Positions 26,293 to 38,159 of a DNA stretch of 64,000 nucleotides are shown piece by piece (the stretch's first letter is position 1; the number at the start of each line of letters is the position of its first letter). Under the pieces are notes generated by a model. That model had not been told where the DNA came from, ran no database searches, and saw nothing but the letters and a program-made list of their open reading frames with translations. The stretch is from Pteria penguin (lineage: Eukaryota > Mollusca > Bivalvia > Pterioida > Pteriidae). The position numbers and the translations under genes are program-made. The DNA lies in the NCBI GenBank assembly GCA_035048485.1, contig CM068588.1:27369118-27433117 (forward strand), written 5' to 3'.

Positions 26293-29200
26293 AAATGTGT
26301 TTTTTATGATATATAATACATATACTAGATATGATCCTTTTTGTGATTAAGCGCAGAGAAGGGCATTACGTCAAAGATAGACACACAAAGATAAGTAGTT
26401 TTTCAAACTTTCACCCTCGCAGCACCATAGAGGATATAGTCCTCCTGTCGACCTTATGTCCCTTTGTGCTATGCTCTGTTTCTTACTTTTGTCATTTCCA
26501 GTGTTTGATTTAGCGTGTCATTACTCCAGTTAACACGAAAGAAAGGTGTTTGTCAGAACAGAAATATTAACAAAAGTGTTTGTTTATCATATTAGAAAAT
26601 TTGTCGTCAGTTCAACTTGTCTCTTTGATTGCATTACACCATTCATTCTATAGACATATAACCTGTCAGACAAATATTTCTTGATGCAATGTATCCATTG
26701 TGATTATTCAATGCTTTGTATATGGACAGACCATTAGTATGCTACGTATGTGCAAATCATACATTTTCTTTTTCTCGCGAACTGTATACGCTTGTTATTT
26801 TCTCAAAAAGGCGAAAGTACATCACATATCAACAGAAAATATGACATCTACGGCGAAAACAGAAATTTGCATAAATGCAAATATCTATTCAGGAAGAGAT
26901 ATCCAGGCGCTGGCATTGATTGTAGATTTTGAATGTCCACATTCATAAGACAGAATGCCGATCTTAATGAAGAGAACTATTTAGGCAAGGGAATTACTTT
27001 TTCAGAGACAATTTCTGATGATAGCACGTGACACGGTTAGAGCGCTCTGTTCTGGTCATTTATGAATAACAATGCCTCCTGTAGACTACATTCTCGTTGC
27101 TAAAATATATTTCGTTGTGCTTTTGTAAAATACTAGGTTCAAAACAATTGTATGAAATTTTACAATTCTATTTTTTAATTCCAAGACACATCCAACACTA
27201 CAACACATACATTGAGCATATTTTGTTTCCCCCATGTTATTTCCCTCCCCGTATACATATTTTTAAAACGATATAATCAACAGCTTTTAATATTTCTGTT
27301 GCAACTATTAATACCTTAGAAAAAGGTCTGATTACACGGAAGTTACAGTAACGATTAAATTACAGGATACCGAAACATAACAAAATTGAATCCATGTTTA
27401 TTGTAGAAATCAAAAACTTAGTGAACTTCTAAGATTTCTAGTATTTTCATATGGGAAGAATATGTAAGAACTAACAATTGTATTAAACCAATCACGTTTT
27501 GGTTAGTATAATTTAATCTTACAATTGTTTTCTTGCGTGACAATTTTACATTAACTATCATCCATGCAGCAGACTATAAAATTTCTAGCCTTTTCCGCAT
27601 CTCGCCAGTATGAACATTTCGAACACTCTGATTGGGCTCCTCGGTGACTTGTTGATGATAAACAGATACGATATTTGGCCCAACTTAAACGTCAGTGCGT
27701 AAAACATAACATCCATGAGCACAGGTCACTTACAGATGCTGTCATAGTGTGAGAAATCTAAGGAGGCTAATATGTCGTACTTTGCCAGTTTTCGGTTTAT
27801 AATTTAGCATTTGTAGGTTTTCTAGGGTAAAAGATGCAGCTCTTCAGGAATGATATCAGTTAATTGATTTAGTAGGCTTGCGACTCTAATGTATCTAGTT
27901 TTTTGTCTTCCTCGCAAAAGGATTGGCAAACGAGAAGCCCTTTTTCCTAAGATTGACTTGTTTTCATGTTGTATACAGATTTAGACGTCTTTACAAATTG
28001 CCTTAGGAACATGTTTACTGTTTAATACACAATCAACTCACGATGGTCAGAAGCACTTGGAGACTTAGTGTTGAATATATGTGAATAAACAAACTTAATA
28101 CACTGCTCTGGCATGCTTTATCGACTTAAAAAAGGCCCAAAACGATAAATTTGCAAGTGATAATTCCCTCAACTTTTCTTTATGTAAATACCGCTAGTTT
28201 ATGCAGGTATATGTTTAAAAATAAGAATATGAAATTGAGTAGACGAAAATACGCTAGTATGAATCAAGTCATGTGATATAAATTGAGAGTATGAGCGAAA
28301 TGTTTTAGACGAGTGTTCGTTTTTCTATGCCGTGTTAATGAGATGGGGTAGATTTCAGTATAGTTTACATTAACATTTTGTTTGTTTTTAATTATTTAAC
28401 GTCAAGCCAAGCTTATTTCATTTGTATAGTGACGGCATCTGTGTGAGGCGTCACAGAAGTTTAGATTTTTACAGACTACCTATCCACAGCAGATACTCGG
28501 ACCCGGGACTTGGGCCAGGGAGCGAGCAAGTTATCGAGTGAATGATGCCGGTTTCAGTTTCATATATTGTTAAAAATAAAGAATATGGTTTATAAAACTG
28601 ATAAATTTTCATTGAAACTGTATCCATACGGTATTGATTTCGGCACATTTAGATATATTGAACAGTGTTTTGTTTTCTTTAGTGTTGATGATTCATGACC
28701 AAATTAGGCAAATACCAGAGTCGCAACAAAAGAATTTAAAAAAGGGTTTCCAGACAAATAGTTTTGTATTCTAAGTAGCAATACTAGAACACAACTTAGC
28801 TTGCTGACGAGCATCCTTATCAGATGGGCCATTGGGAATAAGCTTCCTTGATTCATCCTTCACAAGGGTCCTGGTTGTACTTCTTATTCAAGGGATATGT
28901 GGGACCCGAGATTTAAACTCGTTTCCCTCCACTAGGCCACTGCTCTTTATCTATTCTAACTATCAATCGACTCGTGATTTTATTCTATAAACAGGCAACA
29001 AAAGCTAGTCAGTGAGTGGATGTACTTGAATTCAGGCGTCATCATAGAATACCAGTTTTATTCAGCATTGCGTTTAATTATACTATGCCAAATTGATACT
29101 TCCCTAAGCGATGGTCATCTTCGGAAGTCATACTATAGCTTGACCAGTATGCCATGTAATTATCGGTTTTGGATTCTATGACATAATTAAATCGTTGTCA

Positions 29201-30325
29201 AATTGTTTTCCAGATCACTGGTCAGTTGTTTCTGGTATTTATGCATATTGATTAAAGGTTTCTCTGTATGTAATTGGGGTCGAATTCGAGATTAAGTAAA
29301 CAAAGGTGTTGACAGTTATAGCACAATGGTATTTTAACGATATGGTGCGGATGTACATAGAATATTTATGGGAAACGATGATGGAGATGGTTGTTTATAC
29401 TTTATCCCGCCGTCGTTTATCTTTGACTACCATTCAAGTTGAAATTCTGTTGAGTACGTCTTTTGCTAGACTTTATTTTGGCGACGACCTCGCTTGGGAT
29501 TACAGTTACGAGACAGAATTTCGATAGAAGCCATATACATCTTAAAGTGCGAATTTAATATCGAGTGGCCAGGAAATTTGCCATTGAATCACACTCGCGA
29601 AATTATGCGAAAGTGAAGTTTGGTTGAATAAAAAGAGTTTTGTAGTACTACTGTGAAATACCAATGAATCATACAATGAATTGTGGGCATTATCACTTCA
29701 TAGAATTTTGTTTTTCTTGATCTGCAATTTTTTTAGAACACGTTTATTGTTTCATACATTTTAAAGTTTTATATTTCGTATTTTAGGTCATTCACATTAC
29801 AAGCTTCAGATAGAATATATTTAGTTTTCCGATTAACAACAGTTTACTTCGAGAACTTCGAGAGGTTGAAAAACCCACCAAAAACCAAATGATAAATACA
29901 TCACTAAATTTATAATTTATATGTAAAAATGTTTGGACAAAGAATTTGCATTCAAAAGCGAACGAATCTTGTTCTTTGTGAAAACTTGTTTAAACCGTCA
30001 AATGAACCGGAAATGATGAAGGATTGTAGCAAAAATGAATCAAGAGGTATAACGGTACCCAACGATGCGTAATATCCAAATACGGTTTATTCTGCTGCGT
30101 CCGGGGCCATAAACTTAGAAAATACGTAAGTCATAGATTGTATTTTCAAATTCGTCTATTTTACAGAAATTTTTTTTTTATAAAGTTTCATTTTAGATAT
30201 AGATAAAATTAAACCATTATGCATAGCATTTTATTTAAACTTTTAACAATGAGATATTTAAAAATAGATTAATTGATTTAAGTATTTTCTCAGTTTATGG
30301 CCCGGACTCTGGAGCATTTAATCTT
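26290..30325. other. AT-rich region without recognisable gene
   Basis: Only chance-like open frames (82 codons at most) are present. A minus-strand tRNA-like scrap with TGGCCTAGTGG and GAGTTTAAATCTC is possible near 28900-28955, but the spacing between the boxes is too short for a tRNA. Confidence 0.5.
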
Positions 30326-30328
30326 ACC

Positions 30329-30425
30329 TTGGCACTGGTTGGTTGATTTTATCTTTTCAACAAGATAACCAACCTCTTTAACACAGATAGTCAATCCGGG
30401 AATCGAACTCTTAACGCTTTCACAG
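30329..30425 (-). mobile_element. SINE fragment, degenerate
   Basis: It has GGTTGGTTGATTTTATC at the left and an inverted B box, GGGAATCGAAC, near 30400, with most of the core lost. This is the order expected of a minus-strand copy of the SINE family found at 24.2 kb, shortened by internal deletion. Confidence 0.5.
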
Positions 30426-30977
30426 CATGTCTAGTGCTGCTTTGGACATTGATGTTGTACAAGCAAGTGTTAGAAATGCAGGCGTTATCGAAAGTGTGTA
30501 TACTTATACCAAAGTTTTCAATTCCTTGTTTAAGTGTACCATAGATGCAAAGAACAAAAGTTGTCCAATTTTGTCATCACTTGTACATCTTTTGTGTTCT
30601 TTAACATCGCCTTAAGTCGTGATAAGCAAGAATTTCAATTCAAGTTGTATTTGTTACGATGTCCAAATAAGCTGCCTGTCAAATACTGCTGAACATAGCT
30701 ATTCTTAAATTTACAAGACAATCTTTATTGACGTGCGTGATTCTGTACAGTTTTCCATATAGTTGCGAGAAAGGCATCACCAGGGGAGATGTAAAGCCAG
30801 TTTTTATGGTGATTACACAATCAAACGGCATTAGAATAGTGAAATTATATCGTTGACATCATTGACAGAAAGTTTAGAATACTGGCGCCAATTATGTGTA
30901 TTGCCAAAGGTGAGGTAGTTTTTGCCTTTGTAATTTAATCTGAAATATACGTTTAAAAGAGACGTTTTACAACTTAA

Positions 30978-31140
30978 GTTTATTGATGTTTTTACGGCAC
31001 TGTCAACAATGTTTCAGTTATATCGCGACATGGAAGCAGGAAGTTACCAATCTCTTAAACGTAGTGGCACATCTTGGGAATCGAACCCGGATCCACTGAA
31101 CCTCAAACCAAGCGCTAAACCACTACAGCAAGTCTGACCC
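30978..31140 (-). mobile_element. SINE, older minus-strand copy
   Basis: The tail is diverged, but the core TTTCAGTTATATCGCGACAT and the inverted B box GGGAATCGAACCC are clear, followed by AAACCACTACAGCAAG for the inverted A-box region. Target duplication not evident. Confidence 0.75.
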
Positions 31141-31554
31141 CATTTTAGAACGAGGTTTCGTTATATATATAAATATATAAGTTGGAGAATAATGTATCGT
31201 ACGATTCGAGGGGAGGGGGAGATTTTTGTATTCTGCATTCATATTTCTTGTGGCATTTATCAATGAACTTTATTTTAGTTTTCTGTAAAATGTTACCATA
31301 CTGTTTAACCTTTTACCAATGACCTTGGACATTTAGCATTTCTTAAAAATCTTGAACCATTTTCATATTTATGATTGTAAAGCTTTTAAATATGTGACAT
31401 ATAACTTTAATGTGAATATAACTTTTTTATACCTGTTTACTAATACTATGATCTTTGAGTAACTCCTGTAAATTTTTAACAGTGACAAATCTCATAAATG
31501 CTACAGTATGAAGGGTTTTTTTTTTATTGAAATAACATTAGTTTTTATTAAAAC

Positions 31555-31705
31555 TCACGGACGGTATCCAGAGCACAGGTCGATTTCTTTTAAAACGATA
31601 AAACCAGACCCGGAAGTGGACTCTCTTCATTTGGATCACCGAATCGGTTTTTCGTACTACATTGTACATTAGATCGCGCAGCGATAGCAAGCAAGAACAG
31701 GTAAC
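31555..31705 (+). promoter_or_regulatory. possible promoter or 5' exon (weak)
   Basis: A less AT-rich patch holds ACCCGGAAGTGG (ETS-type core GGAAGT) at about 31608 and, 90 bases on, AACAG|GTAACT at 31700, a good match to a splice donor. These could mark an untranslated first exon. No TATA box and no coding frame supports it. Confidence 0.12.
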
Positions 31706-33021
31706 TCCAGTCTAACTAATCACGAACTATTAATACTGAGTTTGTGATAGCAATGCACACGATCTTCATGATTTAATAATGAAAAAATTAATCAGAAATA
31801 AATGAATGAAAATTAAAAAAATAAATAAAAAAGAAAAGAATTAAACAGTAATTTAATATTGTTTACTATGAATGATACAATACTATATGCTGATACAAGA
31901 AATTTGATTCAACATCGCTTTGCTGTCTTTGTGGATATATACGTGTATTATTCACGTCTCTGAACTGTAACAATTGAGTAATTCCTTAAAAACTTTCAGC
32001 CTTGGTTATCTGTTTGAAATCGAATCTGATTAAATTTCATTTTAACCTACCCGACAAGATCTGTTCTCTTCTGAAAGGTCTTGTGTATTTTTTTTAGTTA
32101 TATTTCAGCTATCGTATTTTATCTTCATTCCTCATTCTTAATTCTGCTTAATTTTCTCGTAGAGTTGTGTTCATTTTGATCATTAAATATAACAACAGAA
32201 TGACTTATTTCATAATAATCCAATGTCCCAAGGAAGACTTATGGAATAATTCAATAATTCTGGGAGCCGGCAGGAAGAAAGGATCTTTTTTAGATAGTAG
32301 GCAATGATATGCTACCATTTCTATTGATTTGTCACTAGAACTTGATAGAGCATGATGAGTGATTCAAGCAGGGATTAGACGCGCCCACATTCCTTCTACA
32401 CGCAGTTGTTTTTATGTTTTGTTTTATCTAAACGTGTGAATTGCTAACAAACAGGGATCATATCTTCATCGAACCGTATCAGAATATTTATCGTGATATG
32501 ATGTTATTTTTAGATAAATTTTCAAGGCAAAGCACAATATATTTTGTACAAGACCCTTGTATAACCTAGCATCGTGCTAATACATCTTGGCTTTGGTTTA
32601 ATTACACCTAGATAGAATCTTACACTATCATGTTTTGTTTCTAAAGAAACAACCCTGAGGAATATTAATGTTATATTGGTGGGACAAGGAGTATTTTAGA
32701 TACAAGTATATATAGGAAAGTGAAACATTGTCTTACTCAGTTCACGTTTGATGTGTGAGACTTCCACCGATGCCTGAATCCTTGACCTTTTATTGTTTCC
32801 TGGGTCTTCGACACGGATATAGTTGAAAAAAGACTTTCAGATATCCCCTGTAAAGAGAAATTAAGCCTTGTGCTAACGTGGTATCACCCAAGACATTTCA
32901 CGTCCTTGATTGCCTGTGATCCAAACTAATCATTCTCTGAAATCCTTTAATTGGACATTGGAATCAACTTATCATCTTTATAACACTACGCTGAACTCCA
33001 TATTACACTTCTTTGTAGTTT

Positions 33022-33360
33022 TAGCTTACCTTAGTCAAAGACCCAAGAGAGCTTTTAAAAATTCTGGGGAAAGTAAACTTTTTTGCAGTTAATTGAGCCT
33101 TGACTGACTCTTCCTTTAGACTTGTTCGAAAATTTTTTTTTTTTATTTAAGATAACAGATTGATAATGAATCTAACTGCATTGGATTTGTGGATGTGTAT
33201 TTTTCTTAAATTCCGAAATCAAATTTTTAATGAGTTTCTTTTACGACAGTGACTCATAAATCATTTGACACGTTGGTTTCAATGCTAAATGTTTGTTCAG
33301 CATCTACTCACATGCCCATAATGCTCAGGCGATCGGTATACACCCACCCAGGCCTGTTGT
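33022..33360 (+). mobile_element. family 1 element, decayed short copy
   Basis: The left end TAGCTTACCTTAGTCAAAGA followed by CCCAAGAGAGCT is a mutated form of the family 1 hairpin. CCGAAATCAAATTTTTAATG lies inside and matches internal sequence of copies A and B. The right end GCTCAGGCGATCGGTATACA then CCCACCCAGGCCTGTTGT is a mutated form of the family 1 right end. The GTCY tract and nearly all internal units are missing, so this is an old, internally deleted copy. Confidence 0.65.
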
Positions 33361-33845
33361 AGATATATTTGCAGTTTACTTTATAAATTTCTTTATGAGC
33401 GCTGTTTGTGATAGTACATTCCACACTCGTGGGCAGTACGTACATGTTTACCAGTAATTATGCCACACAAAGCCTTCAAATACTATTAGCTCTTGAAGTT
33501 CTGATGTGTTTTGATGACCTCGCCATAAGATAGCCGTGGACATAAAGTGTTTGCTCATTCTGTCATTCCATCCTGTCCCATTCGTGGTTTCCAACTCAAA
33601 TACTTTTCATCAGAATCTAGCCACTATTAAATACGTTGGTACTGATAAGGGAAAGAAGGTATTGATTTAGGTCAATCGGCCAAAGGCCAAGGTCGCAATT
33701 TCTGAACTTGGACTGATAGTAATGGGAAATTTAGGATTTTGGATTGATAATTCACATGCTTTCAAAGTCCAAACAAATTTCAATATGTTGTTACTTATCA
33801 AGGGAAAAAAGCACATTGATGTCTAAGTCAATGTCACTGCTTCTT

Positions 33846-34427
33846 AAAGGAGCATGGTCCGATTGCAGTCGGGAAAAGTACAAAAAATGTAAATGTATAA
33901 TCGATTGTTAGTATATTATCTAAGATGTGTAAAAAGGATCGTTACCAAAGTCGATGCCGTTAACAAGATATGCCTGTTTAAAATTTGCAACATAACCACA
34001 CCAACTCTTTGAATATTGAGGAGGACGGTCAGAAGAAATCACGTGACAATGAAACTCGAGCTTTACCCTATTCTACATTTGTTCCACTTTTCTTTTTTTG
34101 GCCTCGGAGTCTCCTTTAGTTTTTTCTTCTGCACTTTGGCATTTCCCGTGCTCGTATTGCTCCATGTGAACCATTGTTGTTGTTTTCTACAGTGAATATC
34201 CGCGCACGTGCATGATTATGGGCGGAGCGGCGCCTTATTTGGAGAATTGAAACCAACCGAATTTAATTCGACTCAATTACCATTTCTCTACGAAAACATT
34301 GAGGGATTTTAGTTTTAAATTTTGCAATTAATTCAAAGTTTATGATGTATGCAATAGAGGAAACATAAGATATTGTCGTAATTTATCCTTTTCATGCTTT
34401 AATTTTCCCGTCTCGGACCATGTCCTT
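33846..34427. mobile_element. MITE with long imperfect terminal inverted repeats
   Basis: The left end AAAGGAGCATGGTCCGATTG..TCGGGAAAA is mirrored at the right by TTTTCCCGTCTCGGACCATG followed by TCCTT. The arms pair over about 25 bases with a six-base gap and one single-base gap. The 582-bp interior has no ORF of note. This is the build of a non-autonomous DNA transposon; the superfamily cannot be told because a target duplication is not clear. Confidence 0.7.
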
Positions 34428-34569
34428 GATACATGCTTTACAAATATTTTTGGCATATTTTTCTCTCTTATTTTTCACTTCTTTCATCGTATTGAACAAT
34501 CTATGTTACAAAATTTATTATATTTGGACGGCGACAGTCACTTCCTTGACATACAGTTAATCGAGTAGT

Positions 34570-35110
34570 CATTTGCTGTAGCCTTACTGCGGGCAATTGG
34601 GATGTATTACTATTGGTAGGGGAGAGAAGTGCTCGGAAAGTCGTAGGCTGTAGCCTTACTGCGAGTCATTGGGATGTACTACTGTTAGTCAAGGAGTGAA
34701 GTGCTCGGAACGTCGCAGGCTATAGTCTTACTGCGGTTCATTGGCATGTACTACTATTGGTAGGGGAGTGAAGTGCTCGGAATGTCGCAAGCTGTAGTGT
34801 TATTGCGGGTCATTGAGATATACTACTAATGGCAGGGGAGTGAATTGCAGGGAAAGTCGCAGACTGTAGTCTTACTGCAGGTCATTGGGATGTACTACTG
34901 TTGGTAGGGGAGTGAAGTGCTTGGAAAGTTGCGGGCCTTATTGCGGACCATTGGGTTGTACTACTATTTGTAGGGGAGTGAAGTGCTTGGAGAGTCGCAG
35001 ACTGTAGCCTTTTTTACGAGTTAATGGGATGCACTGCTGTTGGAGGGAGTATGGAATACTCGAAAAGTTGCATGCTGTAGCCTCAATGTGAGTCATTGAA
35101 ATGTATAACA
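34570..35110 (+). repeat. 72-bp minisatellite array
   Basis: About seven and a half units; TGTAGCCTTACTGC-type phases lie at 34577, 34649, 34721, 34793, 34865, 35003 and 35075. One unit near 34930 is shorter. The unit also contains GGGGAGTGAAGTGCTCGGAA. Confidence 0.9.
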
Positions 35111-35862
35111 ATTTGCATAGTATAAAAGTGGAACCCGGTGTCAAGATTAGGCCAGTCTCGTGTGCCGAATGTACAGTTCGTGTTTTAATCACGCGCTAAA
35201 GTAGTACATATACCCCGATAATATAGCTGAGCAGCGGTAAGGCAATGTATCGAGCATTCTCTACCAATCAGTATTTAAGGAAAAACATAGTTTCTACGTG
35301 TACTTAGTCTTTACACCATACGTTTCTGTAGCCAACATTGTACTAGCAATGTGAATAAAGGATTTTACTGAAGAGATGCACATAAGAAGGTATTATTGAG
35401 AATTAGATGCAGGAAAGTGTCTTGTTTCAGCAAACATTCGGAGGATGCCGCTTCAGTTGTATAATAAAAGTATCTCACCGCTAACAATAAGCTTGCTTCG
35501 TAAGCCAGTCTAATTACGTGGACAAGCTCTTTTAAATTAGTGTTATCAGTAGATACTTGAAAGAGATTCCTTTATTTCGGGAGGAAATTCGACTGTCTAT
35601 CGTAATGCCTTTGTTTTCAATAGACAGACAAGCTCATCATTGTTGTTAACGGACATAATTCATGAGACATGGACCCATGATACCTAAGGGTGATCTTACA
35701 TGACACTGGATGCCCTTTGTTTGAAGAAGATCAATGAAGAGGATAAATAGGGTAAAGATACAGTTCATTTAAAAAAAAACCCCGCTAGCTGCATACTTAT
35801 GTAGCATTTTTCTCACTCAGTTCAACTCGAAACGACATTGTGCTAATCTTTTCGAACGAAAT

Positions 35863-36321
35863 ATTATCACAAAGACAATTTGTGATAAAGTGCTATTCAA
35901 ACAACTCTTGTTAGAACTGTGACTTTGATCTCTTTGTTTGTGTTACTATTTCTTTAACTCATTATTTGACATTCTCATTATTCGAAATTTTCAGACTTCT
36001 TAAGTGACGTGTTAATTGATTTAATTGGTATGTTTTACTTTGATCGGTGCCATCACTAATCTTTTCACATATGGACATTGCTCAAGGGCAACTGAAAAAA
36101 TACCCGTGAAGTTTTCATTGTTGTAAATCATTATATATACTCTATTTGTATTTTGTATAGTTAGTTAGTACCTAGGCTTCGGACTCTACGGGTGTAATTT
36201 TGGATCACCAGGATTCACCCACCGACCTAGTCATTAAAGTGCTACGTTTTAAAGTTTATAACATCTTACTTTTTCATTGTCGCCGGAAATACACACATTA
36301 CGTATTTTCCCCGGTGATAAT
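35863..36321 (+). repeat. 5' long terminal repeat
   Basis: It starts ATTATCAC and ends GTGATAAT, a perfect 8-bp inverted repeat in place of the usual TG..CA. The first 26 bases also fold: TTATCACAAA, loop GACAA, TTTGTGATAA (35864-35888). A TATA-like TATATATA lies at 36132-36139 and a polyadenylation-type ATTAAA at 36233-36238, which would give a short R region between them. Confidence 0.85.
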
Positions 36322-36322
36322 T

Positions 36323-36340
36323 TGGTGGAGAATTCCTAAG
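36323..36340 (+). promoter_or_regulatory. primer binding site candidate
   Basis: TGGTGGAGAATTCCTAAG starts one base after the 5' repeat. A TGG start is expected because it pairs with the CCA end of the primer tRNA. I could not match the rest to a particular tRNA, so the site is inferred from position and its first bases. Confidence 0.45.
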
Positions 36341-36445
36341 GGTAACGCATACCCGGGGCTATTGCATATATTTTGTAATAGTTAGATCCCAGTACCCTCA
36401 TCGTCAAGCGTCTTTCCCATCAGAAGAATAAGGACATCATCAAAC

Positions 36446-37441
36446 ATGCAGAACTTAACGACAAGAACTCAGCTTACAAGAAGAGGTATGTCAAATTTGT
36501 GTAGACAAACAGAAAATTCTTGGACCTTCCCAGGATTAACAAGAAACATGTGCACTTACAGGAACTTTCCGAGGTGTTACAGGTGCGGATATTGTTTTAA
36601 CCGGAATCACCTGTTGTCGTGTCCTGCGACGCGAAAAGCATGTTTTAAGTGTGGAAAGCTTGGACATTTTGCAAGGCTGTGTTTCGGTGTATCTTGGGAT
36701 TCACAGTGTGTGTCGTCAATGACATATCGTCAGTCATGTGACTCCATGCGAACCTCAGTTCCGCATGTGAAGCATCACTGTTGTTTAGGGAGAAATCACC
36801 CAAAACAAAGTGAATCTGTTGCGACAATTTCGCAAATGGACATCGGGAGACAGACAAAGTCAAATAAAAAGTTCAAGTCCGCCGTTAAACGAAAAAGGGA
36901 TACAGCGCGTATGACAGAATTCAAAATGAAGAAACAAATTCAATGTTTATTTCCGTTTTCCGAATTGACACCCAAAGAATTCAAGGAAACAATACAACAT
37001 GATATACAAAACAAGACCCAAATACAAAGTCTACAAAAACGGAATGTGACTCTTCAACGTAATACAGTGAAACTAAGGGCGCAAATTGAAGAGCTTAAGA
37101 CCATCCGTACAAACAACAAGGACAATTCTACGCAGACAAGTAGTACTTACGGAACGAGCTTTATGGACTACAAAAATGAGGTAGCATTCTTAAGAAAAAG
37201 GTGTTCCGAACTCAACAAAACTGTAATGGATATCAATAGAGACTTAGATGCAAAACATTCGAAAATAGTGTATTTGGAACAAAAATTAAAAGAAACACAA
37301 TCAAGACAACAAAACCGGAAGCTAAAACCATCAAAATTTAAGGACAATGGCATTCTACCTACAACCCCGTATCGCCTGATTAACGGAAGAATGGTACCAC
37401 AAATTCAACCCCGACCACAGAGACCGATACCCCAACTATAA
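36446..37441 (+). CDS. zinc-knuckle, coiled-coil protein of the LTR element
   Basis: This is the only intact long ORF in the window: 331 codons, with A at -3 of the start codon. Residues 44-59 (CYRCGYCFNRNHLLSC) form an unusual first knuckle, C-X2-C-X7-H-X3-C. Residues 66-79 (CFKCGKLGHFARLC) form a perfect CCHC knuckle, C-X2-C-X4-H-X4-C. The pair, joined through CPA, resembles the nucleocapsid part of some Ty3/gypsy Gag proteins. A basic stretch near 140-152 (KKFKSAVKRKRD) could bind RNA or act as a nuclear signal. Heptad-like, charged, probably coiled-coil stretches follow at about 182-222 and 241-289, and the C terminus is proline-rich. The knuckles lie before the coiled coils and no capsid-like domain precedes them, unlike ordinary Gag. 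The likely role is binding element RNA in a particle or complex built by a helper; this is inference. Confidence 0.8.
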   Translation: MQNLTTRTQLTRRGMSNLCRQTENSWTFPGLTRNMCTYRNFPRCYRCGYCFNRNHLLSCPATRKACFKCGKLGHFARLCFGVSWDSQCVSSMTYRQSCDSMRTSVPHVKHHCCLGRNHPKQSESVATISQMDIGRQTKSNKKFKSAVKRKRDTARMTEFKMKKQIQCLFPFSELTPKEFKETIQHDIQNKTQIQSLQKRNVTLQRNTVKLRAQIEELKTIRTNNKDNSTQTSSTYGTSFMDYKNEVAFLRKRCSELNKTVMDINRDLDAKHSKIVYLEQKLKETQSRQQNRKLKPSKFKDNGILPTTPYRLINGRMVPQIQPRPQRPIPQL

Positions 37442-37473
37442 CTTTGAGACGGGGACGTCTCATTTTCCGAACC

Positions 37474-37481
37474 AGGAGGGA
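37474..37481 (+). promoter_or_regulatory. polypurine tract
   Basis: AGGAGGGA directly abuts the 3' repeat. This is where plus-strand priming happens in LTR retroelements, and its position fixes the start of the repeat at ATTATCAC. Confidence 0.7.
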
Positions 37482-37939
37482 ATTATCACAAAGACAATTT
37501 GTGATAAAGTGCTATTCAAACAACTCTTGTTAGAACTGTGACTTTGATCTCTTTGTTTGTGTTACTATTTCTTTAACTCATTATTTGACATTCTCATTAT
37601 TCGAAATTTTCAGACTTCTTAAGTGACGTGTTGATTGATTTAATTGGTATGTTTTACTTTGATCGGTGCCATCACTAATCTTTTCACATATGGACATTGC
37701 TCAAGGGCAACTGAAAAAATACCCGTGAAGTTTTCATTGTTGTAAATCATTATATATACTCTATTTGTATTTTGTTAGTTAGTTAGTACCTAGGCTTCGG
37801 ACTCTACGGGTGTAATTTTGGATCACCAGGATTCACCCACCGACCTAGTCATTAAAGTGCTACGTTTTAAAGTTTATAACATCTTACTTTTTCATTGTCG
37901 CCGGAAATACACACATTACGTATTTTCCCCGGTGATAAT
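37482..37939 (+). repeat. 3' long terminal repeat
   Basis: Almost identical to the 5' repeat, with the same ATTATCAC..GTGATAAT ends. TATATATA lies at 37751-37758 and ATTAAA at 37851-37856. TGATGAAAAATC-type flanking sequence follows. Confidence 0.85.
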
Positions 37940-38067
37940 ATGATGAAAAATCTCAGATTCCTCTGTGAATTACAATCGTTTTTCTATCTTTGTTCCAAGG
38001 TCGTTAATTTGGGGATATTATTATGATACATTGTAAGCTGTGGTAAAGGGGAAAATATTTGAACTTT

Positions 38068-38086
38068 AAAAAAAAAGGGGGGGGGG
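38068..38086 (+). repeat. A9G10 tract
   Basis: An oligo(A)-oligo(G) junction similar to those within family 1 elements but outside any recognised copy. Confidence 0.85.
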
Positions 38087-38159
38087 TTGAGCAATTGTAT
38101 GATGTTTTTAAAGTTTCCGTTTTTCTTTGATTTTTTTCAGGATGATGGATAAAACCAAC

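Larger units (their letters stand above)
35863..37939 (+). mobile_element. non-autonomous LTR retrotransposon with zinc-knuckle ORF
   Basis: A 2077-bp element made of two direct terminal repeats (459 and 458 bp) and a 1160-bp interior. The repeats differ by one substitution (A at 36014, G at 37633) and one single-base indel, so the insertion is young. The interior has, in order, a TGG-starting primer-binding-site candidate, one complete 331-codon ORF and a purine tract directly before the second repeat. There is no space for protease, reverse transcriptase, RNase H or integrase; mobilisation would need proteins from elsewhere. The nearest known concept is the TR-GAG/TRIM type of element. The flanks show no 4-6 bp target duplication, only a 2-bp match. 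Confidence 0.85.

Noticed and set aside
28885..28955. tRNA-like A and B boxes on the minus strand
   Set aside because: The boxes are only about 18 bases apart and no cloverleaf is possible.
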